DNA of 64,000 nt from Flavobacterium sp. BFFFF1 (GTDB taxonomy: Bacteria > Bacteroidota > Bacteroidia > Flavobacteriales > Flavobacteriaceae). Made by a program: the position numbers and the translations under genes. The stretch lies in NCBI RefSeq assembly GCF_002256285.1, contig NZ_NKJE01000015.1:40009-104008 (forward strand), given 5' to 3'. Positions 27,302-35,860 of this stretch are shown one piece after another (positions within the stretch are counted from its first letter, which is position 1; every line of letters begins with the position of its first letter). The notes beneath the pieces are model-generated. The model was not told the DNA's origin, did not search any database, and saw only the letters and a program-made list of their open reading frames with translations.

Positions 27302-28825
27302 ATGAAACATAGATTGTTGCTTTTCATGCTGTTGATTTCCGGAACGATTTTCGCACAGCTTACGGAGCCTGAGGTAGATGCGTTGGTAAACCGTACGATG
27401 GCTACGTTTAATGTCCCAGGAATAGCCGTTGCCGTGATTAAGGATGGTAAAGTGGTCCTTTCAAAAGGATATGGCGTAAGATCGATAATTACCAAAGAAA
27501 AAGTGGATGCCAATACCCTTTTCGGGATTGCCTCAAACAGCAAGGCATTTACCAGCGCGGCATTGGCTATTCTCATTGACGAAAAGAAAATCAATTGGGA
27601 CGATAAGGTCATCCAATACATCCCCGAATTTAAAATGTACAACGATTATGTCACTTCAGAATTCACCGTCCGCGATCTCTTAACCCACCGAAGTGGCCTG
27701 GGCCTTGGGGCAGGTGACCTGATGATCTGGCCTGATGGGCATAATTTTACGCCGAAAGACATCATCAACAACATCCATTTCCTCAAACCAGTTTCGGGCT
27801 TCAGGACAAAATACGATTACGACAACCTTTTGTATGTCATTGCAGGCGAATTGGTTGCAAGGGTAAGCGGGCAAAGCTGGAACGAATTTATTGAACAGCG
27901 CTTCCTGATGCCATTGGGCATGACCCATAGCGCCCCCTCGTGGAACCGTCTTAAAGACACGTCGAATGTGATTGTTCCCCATGTGCCTATCGACGGTAAA
28001 CTACAGGTGATCAAAAGGTACAAGAACAACATTTTTGATGCCGCGGCGGGAATATACACCAGCGTAAATGACCTTAGCAAATGGGTACAAATGCAGTTGA
28101 ATAACGGGAATTACAACAATATCCAGTTTTTTTCGGCTAAGCAGCAAAAGGAAATGTGGACGCCGCAAACGTTGATCCCGGTGACGACCATACCGCCATA
28201 CAACACACATTTAAAAGCTTACGGGCTTGGGTGGTTTATTAGCGATATAGCGGGTCACAGCCAGATTACCCATACTGGCGGACTGGAAGGCATCGTGACA
28301 CAGGTGACCATGATTCCCGACCTGAAACTCGGCATTATCGTACTGACGAACCAGCAGTCGGGATCTGCATTCAACGCGATTACAAATGCGATCAAAGACA
28401 GCTACCTCGGGATACAACAGGGTGATCTTGTAGATATTTACAGTAAAAAAGACAAAGCCAGTGAGGACGTTGCGGATAAAATAACCGATGAGGTCTGGGC
28501 AACCGTAGCCAAAAATCAAAAAGAAAAAATTACCGTGAATGCCGCCGATTACGTCGGAACGTACAAAGACAATTGGTTTGGCGACATCATCATTACAGCG
28601 AAAAAAGGGCATTTGTATTTTTCGTCGTTACGCTCCCCAGGCCTCTCCGGCGAAATGTTTTTTGTGAAAGACCATCAATTTGCAGTGCGCTGGAACAACC
28701 GGTTCTTTCACGCAGATGCGTTTGTTAATTTTGCAGAAGGAAACCGGAATTTCGAAATGCGTGCCATCTCCCCTTTAACCGATTTCAGCTATGATTTCCA
28801 GGACCTTTATTTCGAGAAGCAATAA
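27302..28825 (+). CDS. Exported serine hydrolase, class C beta-lactamase/D-peptidase fold
   Basis: A 507-residue protein with a signal peptide (LLLFMLLISGTIFAQ). The beta-lactamase domain spans residues 20-370. It has the SxxK nucleophile in FGIASNSKAFTSAA (Ser78/Lys81), a Y-x-N-like KYDYDNLLYV, and HTGGLEGIV in place of KTG. A C-terminal domain (about 400-507) resembles DUF3471-type extensions (DYVGTYKDNWFGDIIITA). Such enzymes act in the periplasm on peptides or esters. Beta-lactam resistance is unlikely without further evidence. The gene appears monocistronic and lies between a methyltransferase and rel. Confidence 0.88.
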   Translation: MKHRLLLFMLLISGTIFAQLTEPEVDALVNRTMATFNVPGIAVAVIKDGKVVLSKGYGVRSIITKEKVDANTLFGIASNSKAFTSAALAILIDEKKINWDDKVIQYIPEFKMYNDYVTSEFTVRDLLTHRSGLGLGAGDLMIWPDGHNFTPKDIINNIHFLKPVSGFRTKYDYDNLLYVIAGELVARVSGQSWNEFIEQRFLMPLGMTHSAPSWNRLKDTSNVIVPHVPIDGKLQVIKRYKNNIFDAAAGIYTSVNDLSKWVQMQLNNGNYNNIQFFSAKQQKEMWTPQTLIPVTTIPPYNTHLKAYGLGWFISDIAGHSQITHTGGLEGIVTQVTMIPDLKLGIIVLTNQQSGSAFNAITNAIKDSYLGIQQGDLVDIYSKKDKASEDVADKITDEVWATVAKNQKEKITVNAADYVGTYKDNWFGDIIITAKKGHLYFSSLRSPGLSGEMFFVKDHQFAVRWNNRFFHADAFVNFAEGNRNFEMRAISPLTDFSYDFQDLYFEKQ

Positions 28826-28964
28826 AGATAATCTTGGTGTATTCCTATAAACACCGGAGACTCTTAAATAAAAAATAAAACTGTTTTACAGTATCTTTCT
28901 CCCGTACTTGTTAGTTGCACAGTTCAATTCTTTATCCTATTTTTAGGGTTGAATGTTTTTTGCT

Positions 28965-31181
28965 ATGACAGAAATTGAAATTGAACAGGAAAATAAGGCC
29001 ATTGCGCGCGAATATAAAGAACTGCTTCGCATCAGTTACCAAACCCTCAGTGTTGACGACAAGAAATTGATCCGAAAGGCATTTGATGTGGCGGTTGACG
29101 CCCACAAAGACCAACGACGCAAATCCGGAGAAGCCTATATTTTCCACCCTATTGCCGTCGCAAAGATCGTCGCCTCCGAAATCGGATTGGGCGCCACCGC
29201 CATTGCCGCAGCACTGATGCACGACGTGGTTGAAGATACCGAAGTAACGATTGAGGACATCGAAAAAATGTTCAATCCGAAAATCGCCCAGATTGTCGAA
29301 GGCCTGACCAAAATCTCACAGGTTCAAAAAGACCTGAATATTTCGATGCAGGCGGAAAATTTCCGCAAAATGCTGCTGACGCTCAATGATGACGTCCGTG
29401 TGATCCTGATTAAGCTTGCCGACAGGCTGCACAACATGCAGACGATGGATTCGATGGCGGAGCATAAACAGACGAAAATCGCGTCGGAAACTTTATACAT
29501 TTACGCACCCCTCGCCCACCGACTCGGACTTTACAACATCAAAACAAAACTCGAGGATTTAGGGCTGAAATACACCGAGCCGCAGGTATACAACGAGATC
29601 CTGAGCAAGATGAAGGAAACCAAGGAAGAGCAGGACGAGTATATCAAGACGATTTCTGACATCCTGAAACAATCCCTCGATTTAGAGCACCTGGATTACA
29701 TTCTCAAAGGCCGCCCGAAATCCATTTATTCGATCCGCCGGAAGATGAAGGCACAGAACGTAAGCTATGACGAAGTGTACGATAAGTTTGCACTCCGAAT
29801 TGTTTATCGCTCGTCTTTCCACGATGAGAAATTTATTGCCTGGAAAATATATTCCATCGTAACCGATCATTTCCGACCAAGCCCAAGCCGCTTGCGGGAT
29901 TGGATTTCCTCTCCGAAATCGACCGGTTACGAAGCGCTGCACACCACCGTGATGGGTCCGAAAGGCCGCTGGGTGGAAGTGCAGGTACGCAGCGAGCGCA
30001 TGGATGAAATTGCAGAAAAAGGCTACGCAGCCCACTACAAATACAAACAAGGCGCAAATGAAGAAAGCGGTCTCGACATCTGGCTAAACCTGCTCAAGGA
30101 GGCGCTCGAAAATCAGGAAACCAACGCGGTTGACTTTGTCGAGGACTTCAAGATGAACCTGTATTCGAAGGAAATTTTTGTCTTTACACCAAAAGGTGAA
30201 ATTAAATCATTGCCAAAAGGGGCGACATCACTCGACTTCGCATTCAGCATCCACTCGGCCATCGGAATACGAACCCGCGGCACGCGCGTGAACGGAAAAC
30301 TTGTTCCGCTAAATTATGAATTGAAAAGCGGTGACCAGATAGAAGTCATTACCTCTCCCAACCAAAAGCCGACGATGCACTGGCTGGAGTATGTAACCAC
30401 CGCACGCGCCAAAAATAAGATCAAAAGCGTACTGAACGAAGACACCAAAAAAATCGCGGAAGAAGGCAAGGAACTGCTGACGAGAAAACTGCGACACCTG
30501 AAAGTAAACGTCAATGAGAATACGATCAACGAACTCGTCATTTTTTTTAAACTCAGGACCAGCCTCGACTTGTTCTACCGCGCCGGAATAGGATCAATTG
30601 AAAACACACAGCTCAAAGAATACGCCGCGCTGAAAAGCAATACGTTCATGAATTTTTTCAAGAACAAGATCAAGCGCACACCTTCCTACCAACCCGAACA
30701 GATCCAGAAAGACGAAATCACCAGCAATTATGACATGCTGGTTTTCGGTCCGGAACACGATAAACTGGATTACAAATTGTCAACCTGCTGCAACCCGATT
30801 CCGGGCGACGAGGTCTTTGGATTCATCACGATTAATGAGGGAATCAAGGTGCACAAAAAGGACTGCCCCAACGCGATTAGCCTACAGTCAAATTATGCAT
30901 ATCGGATCATACAAGCCAAATGGATCGATTCAACGCAACAGGAATTCAAGGCAGTGCTGAATATCACAGGAATGGACAGCCTGGGACTCACAAACGAACT
31001 CACAAAAGTCATTTCCAGCAACATGCATGTCAACATCCAGAGCATTTCGCTGAGCAGTGAAGCCGGCATTTTCAAAGGACAGGTGACAGTAATTGTACAG
31101 AATAATACCATTTTGAAACGACTGCTGGAAAACATCCAAAAAATCGAAGGCATCGATAAAGTGACGCGGGTGTATAAATAA
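28965..31181 (+). CDS. rel: Bifunctional (p)ppGpp synthetase/hydrolase, RelA/SpoT family
   Basis: A 738-residue stringent-response enzyme when started at ATG 28965 (MTEIEIEQENK); the ORF-track start four codons earlier is possible. The N-terminal HD hydrolase has RRKSGEAYIFHPIAVAKI, LMHDVVEDTEVT and ADRLHNMQTMDSM. The synthetase region contains GRPKSIYSIRRKMK, FALRIVYRS, STGYEALHTTVMGP and EIAEKGYAAHYKYK. A TGS domain (FVFTPKGEIKSLPKGATSLD), a zinc-finger-like CCNPIPGDEVFGF and a C-terminal ACT domain follow. Both hydrolase and synthetase motifs are intact, so it should make and degrade ppGpp. It is the only Rel-type gene in this window. Confidence 0.95.
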   Translation: MTEIEIEQENKAIAREYKELLRISYQTLSVDDKKLIRKAFDVAVDAHKDQRRKSGEAYIFHPIAVAKIVASEIGLGATAIAAALMHDVVEDTEVTIEDIEKMFNPKIAQIVEGLTKISQVQKDLNISMQAENFRKMLLTLNDDVRVILIKLADRLHNMQTMDSMAEHKQTKIASETLYIYAPLAHRLGLYNIKTKLEDLGLKYTEPQVYNEILSKMKETKEEQDEYIKTISDILKQSLDLEHLDYILKGRPKSIYSIRRKMKAQNVSYDEVYDKFALRIVYRSSFHDEKFIAWKIYSIVTDHFRPSPSRLRDWISSPKSTGYEALHTTVMGPKGRWVEVQVRSERMDEIAEKGYAAHYKYKQGANEESGLDIWLNLLKEALENQETNAVDFVEDFKMNLYSKEIFVFTPKGEIKSLPKGATSLDFAFSIHSAIGIRTRGTRVNGKLVPLNYELKSGDQIEVITSPNQKPTMHWLEYVTTARAKNKIKSVLNEDTKKIAEEGKELLTRKLRHLKVNVNENTINELVIFFKLRTSLDLFYRAGIGSIENTQLKEYAALKSNTFMNFFKNKIKRTPSYQPEQIQKDEITSNYDMLVFGPEHDKLDYKLSTCCNPIPGDEVFGFITINEGIKVHKKDCPNAISLQSNYAYRIIQAKWIDSTQQEFKAVLNITGMDSLGLTNELTKVISSNMHVNIQSISLSSEAGIFKGQVTVIVQNNTILKRLLENIQKIEGIDKVTRVYK

Positions 31182-31186
31182 GTTTG

Positions 31187-31227
31187 AATTAGGAATTACG
31201 ACGCTATTGCCTTAATTCCTAATTTTT
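31187..31227 (+). terminator. Hairpin terminator candidate after rel
   Basis: AATTAGGAATTA at 31187-31198 pairs perfectly with TAATTCCTAATT at 31213-31224, with a 14-base loop and a following run of T. The stem is AT-rich, so termination strength is uncertain. Related AATTCCTAATT words recur just downstream to about 31262. Confidence 0.5.
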
Positions 31228-31268
31228 AATTCCTAATTTGAAATTTCTAATTCTTAATTCCCAACTCC

Positions 31269-31733
31269 ATGGAACCCATCTTCAACGACAGCTGCAGGCT
31301 GGAGAAAACGGAAGGCAAAGGCGCCTGGACATTCGTGATGATGCCAATAATGACGCACCTGCCGAAAAAGAAAAACAGCACCGTTCGCATTCGCGGCACG
31401 ATTGACGATTATCCACTGGAGGGCATCAACATTTGGGCAATGAAAAAAGGCACATTCCTGGCCGTCAAAGCCGACATCCGAAAAGCCATTAAAAAAGAAG
31501 CAGGCGATACTGTAAAACTAGTGCTATACCTCGATGAGCCACAATCTGCCATTCCTGAAGATTTCCTATTGTGCCTGCAGGACGAGCCAAAGTTGCTTGC
31601 GTTTTTTCAAAAATGGCCGGCAGCAAAGCAAAAAGAGATGATCGACCATATCTTCTCGGCTAAAACCGAAGACGAAAAAATCCTGCGCATGGCAAAATCC
31701 ATCGAGAAACTTGAAAACTCTTTTAATTATTAA
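31269..31733 (+). CDS. DUF1905 / YdeI-OmpD-associated protein
   Basis: A 154-residue cytoplasmic protein. The N-terminal beta-barrel DUF1905 domain reads WTFVMMPIMTHLPKKKNST, then VRIRGTIDDYPLEGINIWAM and VKADIRKAIKKEAGDTVKLV. The C-terminal helical YdeI-type tail has FFQKWPAAKQKEMIDHIFSA and is followed by KTEDEKILRMAKSIEKL. Proteins of this two-domain type are common and poorly characterised; no enzyme activity is established. It lies between AT-rich repeats on both sides and upstream of the Fur-like gene. Confidence 0.85.
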   Translation: MEPIFNDSCRLEKTEGKGAWTFVMMPIMTHLPKKKNSTVRIRGTIDDYPLEGINIWAMKKGTFLAVKADIRKAIKKEAGDTVKLVLYLDEPQSAIPEDFLLCLQDEPKLLAFFQKWPAAKQKEMIDHIFSAKTEDEKILRMAKSIEKLENSFNY

Positions 31734-31800
31734 TTGTTAATTATTAATTATCCACCATGCGGCAACAACTATTAATTATTAATTGTCAATTATTAATTAT
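31725..31800. repeat. 27-bp AT-rich direct repeat, two copies
   Basis: Positions 31725-31751 and 31774-31800 differ at one base. Both are built from AATTATTAATTG followed by AATTATTAATTAT-like sequence, with partial internal symmetry. Similar AT words reappear at 32300-32320 and 32465-32490. Such short dispersed repeats are common between Flavobacterium genes. The second copy overlaps the promoter box of the Fur-like gene. Confidence 0.75.
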
Positions 31801-31805
31801 ATTTG
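31798..31805 (+). promoter_or_regulatory. -7 promoter box (TATATTTG)
   Basis: TATATTTG ends five bases before the ATG at 31810. If used, the transcript would be nearly leaderless. It also overlaps the upstream start proposed by the ORF track, so that longer start is unlikely. Confidence 0.45.
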
Positions 31806-31809
31806 CCAA

Positions 31810-32310
31810 ATGACATTGATATCCGTCGACAACAGCAAAAACCAGGAAACCGTAAAGACCGTTTTCACGAAATACCTGGAACTCAAAGGGCACCGAAAAA
31901 CACCGGAACGCTACGCCATCCTGCAGGAAATCTATGATAGTGAAGAGCACTTTGACATCGAGAACCTGTACATCAAGATGAAAAACAAGAACTACCGCGT
32001 GAGCCGTGCGACCCTGTACAATACGATTGAATTGTTGCTCGATTGTGCATTGGTCCGTAAACACCAGTTTGGGCAAAATCAGGCACATTACGAGAAGTCC
32101 TATTTCGACAAAAACCACGACCACATCATCATGACCGATACGGGAGAGGTAATCGAATTTTGTGACCCCCGCATACAAACCATAAAAAAAACAATTGAAG
32201 AGATTTTCGATATTGAAATCCACAATCACTCACTGTACTTTTATGGCAACCGCAAACAAATTAATAATGACCCGAACCCGCAGGGTGAATTGAGCGGAGC
32301 TAATAATTGA
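31810..32310 (+). CDS. Fur-family transcriptional regulator
   Basis: A 166-residue regulator. The winged-helix domain spans residues 10-90 with [31 protein letters not shown] and [20 protein letters not shown], the DNA-recognition helix of Fur proteins. The dimerisation/metal domain has the family's histidine cluster in [20 protein letters not shown], then the HNHSLYFYG site. The CxxC pair that binds structural zinc in classical Fur is absent: TDTG stands where TDCG is expected, and there is no C-terminal pair. Whether it senses iron, zinc or peroxide cannot be determined. I started it at ATG 31810, nine codons inside the ORF-track line. Confidence 0.9.
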   Translation: MTLISVDNSKNQETVKTVFTKYLELKGHRKTPERYAILQEIYDSEEHFDIENLYIKMKNKNYRVSRATLYNTIELLLDCALVRKHQFGQNQAHYEKSYFDKNHDHIIMTDTGEVIEFCDPRIQTIKKTIEEIFDIEIHNHSLYFYGNRKQINNDPNPQGELSGANN

Positions 32311-32320
32311 CAATTAAGAA

Positions 32321-32394
32321 TTTGGGCGCCGCCTTCGGCCCGGGCTCTACGCGGTGCATGGCACCTTGCTTCGATCCCTGGCGCGGTCCCGGCA
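32321..32394. other. GC-rich intergenic block
   Basis: A GC-rich island between AT-rich repeats upstream of purA. It contains a perfect five-base-pair hairpin GGTGC-ATG-GCACC at 32353-32365, and GGGCGCCGCCTTCGGCCCGG just before it. It has no ORF. I suspect a dispersed intergenic repeat, but cannot see other copies in this window. Confidence 0.4.
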
Positions 32395-32499
32395 AACATT
32401 TAAACCATAAACACACAACAACCAAATTAACAACTGACGATTATTGATCGTGCGCCGCAACATTATTAATTATCAGGAGTTAATTATTAACTTAAAAAA

Positions 32500-33771
32500 A
32501 TGACCGTAGATTTATTATTAGGACTGCAATGGGGCGATGAAGGCAAAGGAAAAATTGTTGACGTCCTCACTTCCAGGTACGACATTATTGCCCGATTTCA
32601 GGGCGGTCCGAATGCCGGGCACACACTAGAATTTGATGGCATTAAGCACGTCCTCAGGACTATCCCCTCTGGAATTTTCCACAAAGATTCTATTAACGTC
32701 ATCGGGAATGGCGTGGTCATCGACCCGGTCGTATTTCAAAAGGAGATTGAAGGCCTGGCGAAATTCAACATCGACATCAAGAACAAACTGATCATCTCCC
32801 GTAAAGCACACCTGATCCTCCCGACGCATCGTCTTCTCGACGCCGCATCTGAAGCTTCGAAAGGCAAAGCGAAAATTGGCTCTACATTAAAAGGAATCGG
32901 TCCAACCTATATGGATAAGACAGGACGAAACGGGCTTCGTATCGGCGATCTTGAACTCGACGATTTTAAAGACCGCTACCGCAACCTCGCTGACAAGCAT
33001 GAGGCCATGATTAAATTCTATGATGTGGCTATCCAATACAACCTTGCAGAACTTGAAAAGGAATTTTTTGAAGCCGTAGCCGATTTAAAGAAATTGACCT
33101 TCATAGATAGCGAAGAGTATTTGTACCAGGCACAAAAATCCGGAAAATCGATTCTCGCCGAAGGAGCGCAAGGGTCTTTACTTGATGTGGATTTTGGAAC
33201 ATACCCTTATGTAACCTCATCCAATACGACCGCTGCGGGCGCGTGTACCGGTTTGGGGATTGCGCCAAACCAGATCGGAGAAGTCTATGGTATTTTTAAG
33301 GCGTACACCACCCGAGTAGGAAGCGGACCTTTCCCCACTGAATTGTTTGACGAAGTGGGTGCAGACATGGCCCGTATCGGTAATGAATTCGGATCCGTAA
33401 CCGGAAGGCAACGACGTTGTGGCTGGCTGGATCTTGTAGCTTTAAAATATGCCATCCGCGTAAACGGCGTCACGCAATTGATGATGATGAAGGGCGATGT
33501 GCTTTCCGGATTTGAGAAACTGCAGGTTTGTACAGCCTACAATTACAAAGGGGAAATCATTGACCACCTGCCGTACAATATCGAACCGGAAAATGTCACT
33601 CCGATTTATACGGAATACAGCGGCTGGCAGGCAGATTTAACAGGAATGACAACCTATAATGAATTGCCAGCAGAGTTGAAATCCTACATCGAATTCATTG
33701 AAAAAGAGGTTGAGGTTCCTATAAAAATTGTATCGGTTGGGCCTGACCGGAAACAGACCATTATGAGATAA
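32500..33771 (+). CDS. purA: Adenylosuccinate synthetase
   Basis: A 423-residue cytoplasmic enzyme that converts IMP, aspartate and GTP to adenylosuccinate, the first committed step to AMP. The N-terminus VDLLLGLQWGDEGKGKIVD is the signature with the catalytic Asp and phosphate loop. Also visible are RFQGGPNAGHTLEFDGIKH, IGSTLKGIGPTYMDKTGRNG, ILAEGAQGSLLDVDFGTYPY and GRQRRCGWLDLVALKYA. Length is normal. It is followed at once by a strong terminator and appears to be a single-gene unit. Confidence 0.97.
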   Translation: MTVDLLLGLQWGDEGKGKIVDVLTSRYDIIARFQGGPNAGHTLEFDGIKHVLRTIPSGIFHKDSINVIGNGVVIDPVVFQKEIEGLAKFNIDIKNKLIISRKAHLILPTHRLLDAASEASKGKAKIGSTLKGIGPTYMDKTGRNGLRIGDLELDDFKDRYRNLADKHEAMIKFYDVAIQYNLAELEKEFFEAVADLKKLTFIDSEEYLYQAQKSGKSILAEGAQGSLLDVDFGTYPYVTSSNTTAAGACTGLGIAPNQIGEVYGIFKAYTTRVGSGPFPTELFDEVGADMARIGNEFGSVTGRQRRCGWLDLVALKYAIRVNGVTQLMMMKGDVLSGFEKLQVCTAYNYKGEIIDHLPYNIEPENVTPIYTEYSGWQADLTGMTTYNELPAELKSYIEFIEKEVEVPIKIVSVGPDRKQTIMR

Positions 33772-33777
33772 TAAATT

Positions 33778-33800
33778 GCCGCCTTACAGCGGCTTTTTTA
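33778..33800 (+). terminator. Intrinsic terminator of purA
   Basis: GCCGC at 33778-33782, loop CTTACA-like, GCGGC at 33789-33793, then a run of T. It begins seven bases after the purA stop codon. Confidence 0.85.
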
Positions 33801-33813
33801 TTGGCCACGGCTA

Positions 33814-33838
33814 TAAAAAAACTGCCCCTAAGGGCAGC
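33814..33838 (-). terminator. Intrinsic terminator of the convergent T9SS cargo gene
   Basis: CTGCCC at 33822-33827 pairs with GGGCAG at 33832-33837. On the minus strand the hairpin is followed by seven T (33815-33821), so it serves the gene ending at 33886. Confidence 0.8.
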
Positions 33839-33885
33839 TTGATAAGAGTGTGTTTGCATTAACTAATTGAAATTCTGATCGTGTG

Positions 33886-34830
33886 TTATTCCTTTACCAT
33901 CTTGCCCCGTTGCGAATGTCCATTTGCGTCAGTGATACTATAGAAATAAATACCGGGGGTCAGATGCTGCACGTCAACCGACGGAAAAGCCTTAACATTC
34001 CGGATAACATTCCGACCGTTAACGTCGAAGACAGAAACCCTGCACGTTTCAATGCCGGGTCCCTGAAAACGAACTTCGCCATTTGTAGGATTGGGCGAAA
34101 TCGTAAACTTATCGCTAAATTTGGCACCAACACCTTTTCGTGATTGCGATCCAAAACCGGCATTGCACTCAACACCAACAATACTGTAAATTTGCCGTAC
34201 TTCTTTAGGTGAGCAATATTGGACCATATCGTCATTTTGAAAACTAATTGGGTAAGATGCATCGGTTCCATCTGTATATTGCAGATAAACGATAAAGCAT
34301 TGGTGACAATCAGGCCCCAGCAACTTATACTGAACGCAATACATATCACAACATTTGGTAAAAGTGTAATCCACACAAAGTGGCGGTGGTGGCGGTGGAA
34401 CTGATGTCGCCAAAACGATGGCAACCCTGCCAATGCCTACCCCAGTCTTTACCGCGACACTGACAACAGGTGTTTGCCCGGAAAAATCGTCTTTGAAAAC
34501 TGTAGTAAATCCAGTAATCCGGGTATCAGCGTTAAACTCAGCCGTCTCATTGACGTAATGATCATACCCTCCACTCAATTCAGGCGAAACAAAAAAAGCT
34601 GCGGATGTATCACCACAAGCAGATGTAATGGTCAGGCGTACGGGCGTATCCCATGGAATCTCGCCGACAGCTGAACTAACAATGCCCGCTGAATCAAATG
34701 CGGTCTTAAAAAAAGTAATTTTGCCATCCTGGCTCGTCCCCGAGAGGATACTACTACACCCCTGTTGCCCGTAGGTAAGGCAGCAGCAGGTCAATAGCAA
34801 CGCATAAAATGCATTTTTAATTGATTTCAT
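33886..34830 (-). CDS. Secreted protein with type A T9SS sorting domain
   Basis: A 314-residue exported protein with a signal peptide (FYALLLTCCCLTYGQQ). A beta-rich body contains two acidic/aromatic segments and a proline run (SVPPPPPPLCVDY), followed by a cysteine-rich middle (FTKCCDMYCVQYKLLGPDCH). The last 75 residues form a Por-type C-terminal signal: FTISPNPTNGEVRFQG, VSVFDVNGRNV, HLTPGIYFYSIT and a basic end. The protein should be exported through the type IX machinery. The cysteine cluster (about seven within 60 residues) suggests disulfides or a bound metal. The target is unknown. Confidence 0.88.
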   Translation of the reverse strand: MKSIKNAFYALLLTCCCLTYGQQGCSSILSGTSQDGKITFFKTAFDSAGIVSSAVGEIPWDTPVRLTITSACGDTSAAFFVSPELSGGYDHYVNETAEFNADTRITGFTTVFKDDFSGQTPVVSVAVKTGVGIGRVAIVLATSVPPPPPPLCVDYTFTKCCDMYCVQYKLLGPDCHQCFIVYLQYTDGTDASYPISFQNDDMVQYCSPKEVRQIYSIVGVECNAGFGSQSRKGVGAKFSDKFTISPNPTNGEVRFQGPGIETCRVSVFDVNGRNVIRNVKAFPSVDVQHLTPGIYFYSITDANGHSQRGKMVKE

Positions 34831-35138
34831 AATTAGATAGATTTAGGGGTTTCTCTACTTTCAGGTTTTATAGTCGCTGTTTCGAAAATTCCGACTTTAC
34901 ACACTTCATTTAAAATAATTTCAATTAATTATTCGCAATTTACGATATTACAAGCACTTTGCCATTCTCGTATAGAATACTTAATTAACTATTTTTTCAA
35001 CAATTTCATAAAAAAAAACGACTGCTGAAAGTCAGTCGTCTGGATCTGTGCACCGCACCGCCAAATACATCAAAAGTCCGTACGGAAGCAAAAACTGAAC
35101 GCATCCGCTAATAAGATGTTATCCTAAAAAGGTTGGGA
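34831..35138. other. AT-rich intergenic region without gene
   Basis: About 310 bases between two minus-strand genes. It contains the terminator of the upstream gene at 35010-35040 and otherwise AT-rich sequence where the promoter of the T9SS cargo gene should lie. I could not place a convincing CAAAnnTA box for it. Confidence 0.6.
35008..35040 (-). terminator. Intrinsic terminator of the 35139-35771 gene
   Basis: ACGACTG at 35018-35024 pairs with CAGTCGT at 35033-35039, loop of eight. On the minus strand it is followed by at least eight T. It lies about 100 bases past the stop codon of the gene it would serve. Confidence 0.8.
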
Positions 35139-35771
35139 TTATTGTTTTATAACGATTATTGTTGCCTTGAAACCCGTGGCGAGATTCCAGCTATTGGCCG
35201 AAATTACTTCTCCCTTATCGTTATAAACGACAAGCTGAGCTGTATTGGGTCCGGAAGACCCCTGATTCAGGGCTTCAAACTCTATGGTATTAAACCCGGG
35301 ATTCAATGGCAATTCAAATCCCTGGAAATCGCTGTCCAAAGTTACATTCGAGCGGGCAATGATTCCATTAGCATAAATCCGAATCTCATCGCCATCCACA
35401 AATTCATGGTCGCGGTACATGATATTAACGGTTCCAGAAGTAGTCTTGATATCACCTAAGTACTGATCTTTTCGGATTGCCTGTTGATTTTCACTTAAGG
35501 CATTATCCTTGTTCAGTTTTTTAAGATAGGGCGTTCCGGCATTCACAAACTGCGGCTGGTCCATGATGCCTTTTCTTTCAGGCTCCATCAACGGCTTTAC
35601 TTCCTCGGGCTTTTTATCAAAAAGGCTTGGCGTTGGCAGTGTTGGACTTACTGTGGTCGGTGTAGTGGTGGTATTGCTTCCCGGAAGGATCGGTTTAAAT
35701 TTTTTCCCAATGTCATTTTGGGCAAAAGCGCCAAATCCAGACAGGAGCAAAATGTAGCCGAAATTCCGCAT
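35139..35771 (-). CDS. Exported protein of unknown function with Pro/Thr-rich linker
   Basis: A 210-residue protein with a signal peptide (YILLLSGFGAFAQ). A low-complexity Thr/Pro/Ser stretch (residues 32-50, TTTTPTTVSPTLPTPS) and a charged segment follow. A compact beta-rich C-terminal domain (about 100-210) reads NIMYRDHEFVDGDEIRIYAN and SDFQGFELPLNPGFNTIEFE. It lacks a recognisable T9SS tail. The beta domain resembles conserved secreted proteins of flavobacteria with no assigned role. It stands between the amylase gene and the T9SS cargo gene on the same strand, each separated by terminators or long gaps. Confidence 0.75.
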   Translation of the reverse strand: MRNFGYILLLSGFGAFAQNDIGKKFKPILPGSNTTTTPTTVSPTLPTPSLFDKKPEEVKPLMEPERKGIMDQPQFVNAGTPYLKKLNKDNALSENQQAIRKDQYLGDIKTTSGTVNIMYRDHEFVDGDEIRIYANGIIARSNVTLDSDFQGFELPLNPGFNTIEFEALNQGSSGPNTAQLVVYNDKGEVISANSWNLATGFKATIIVIKQ

Positions 35772-35860
35772 AACGTAAAATATAACATTGAACCGCCGAT
35801 AAAAGTATAAAAATCCTGCTGCCGTTTTAAAAAAATAACATTTCTCTAAGATTTAAGCTT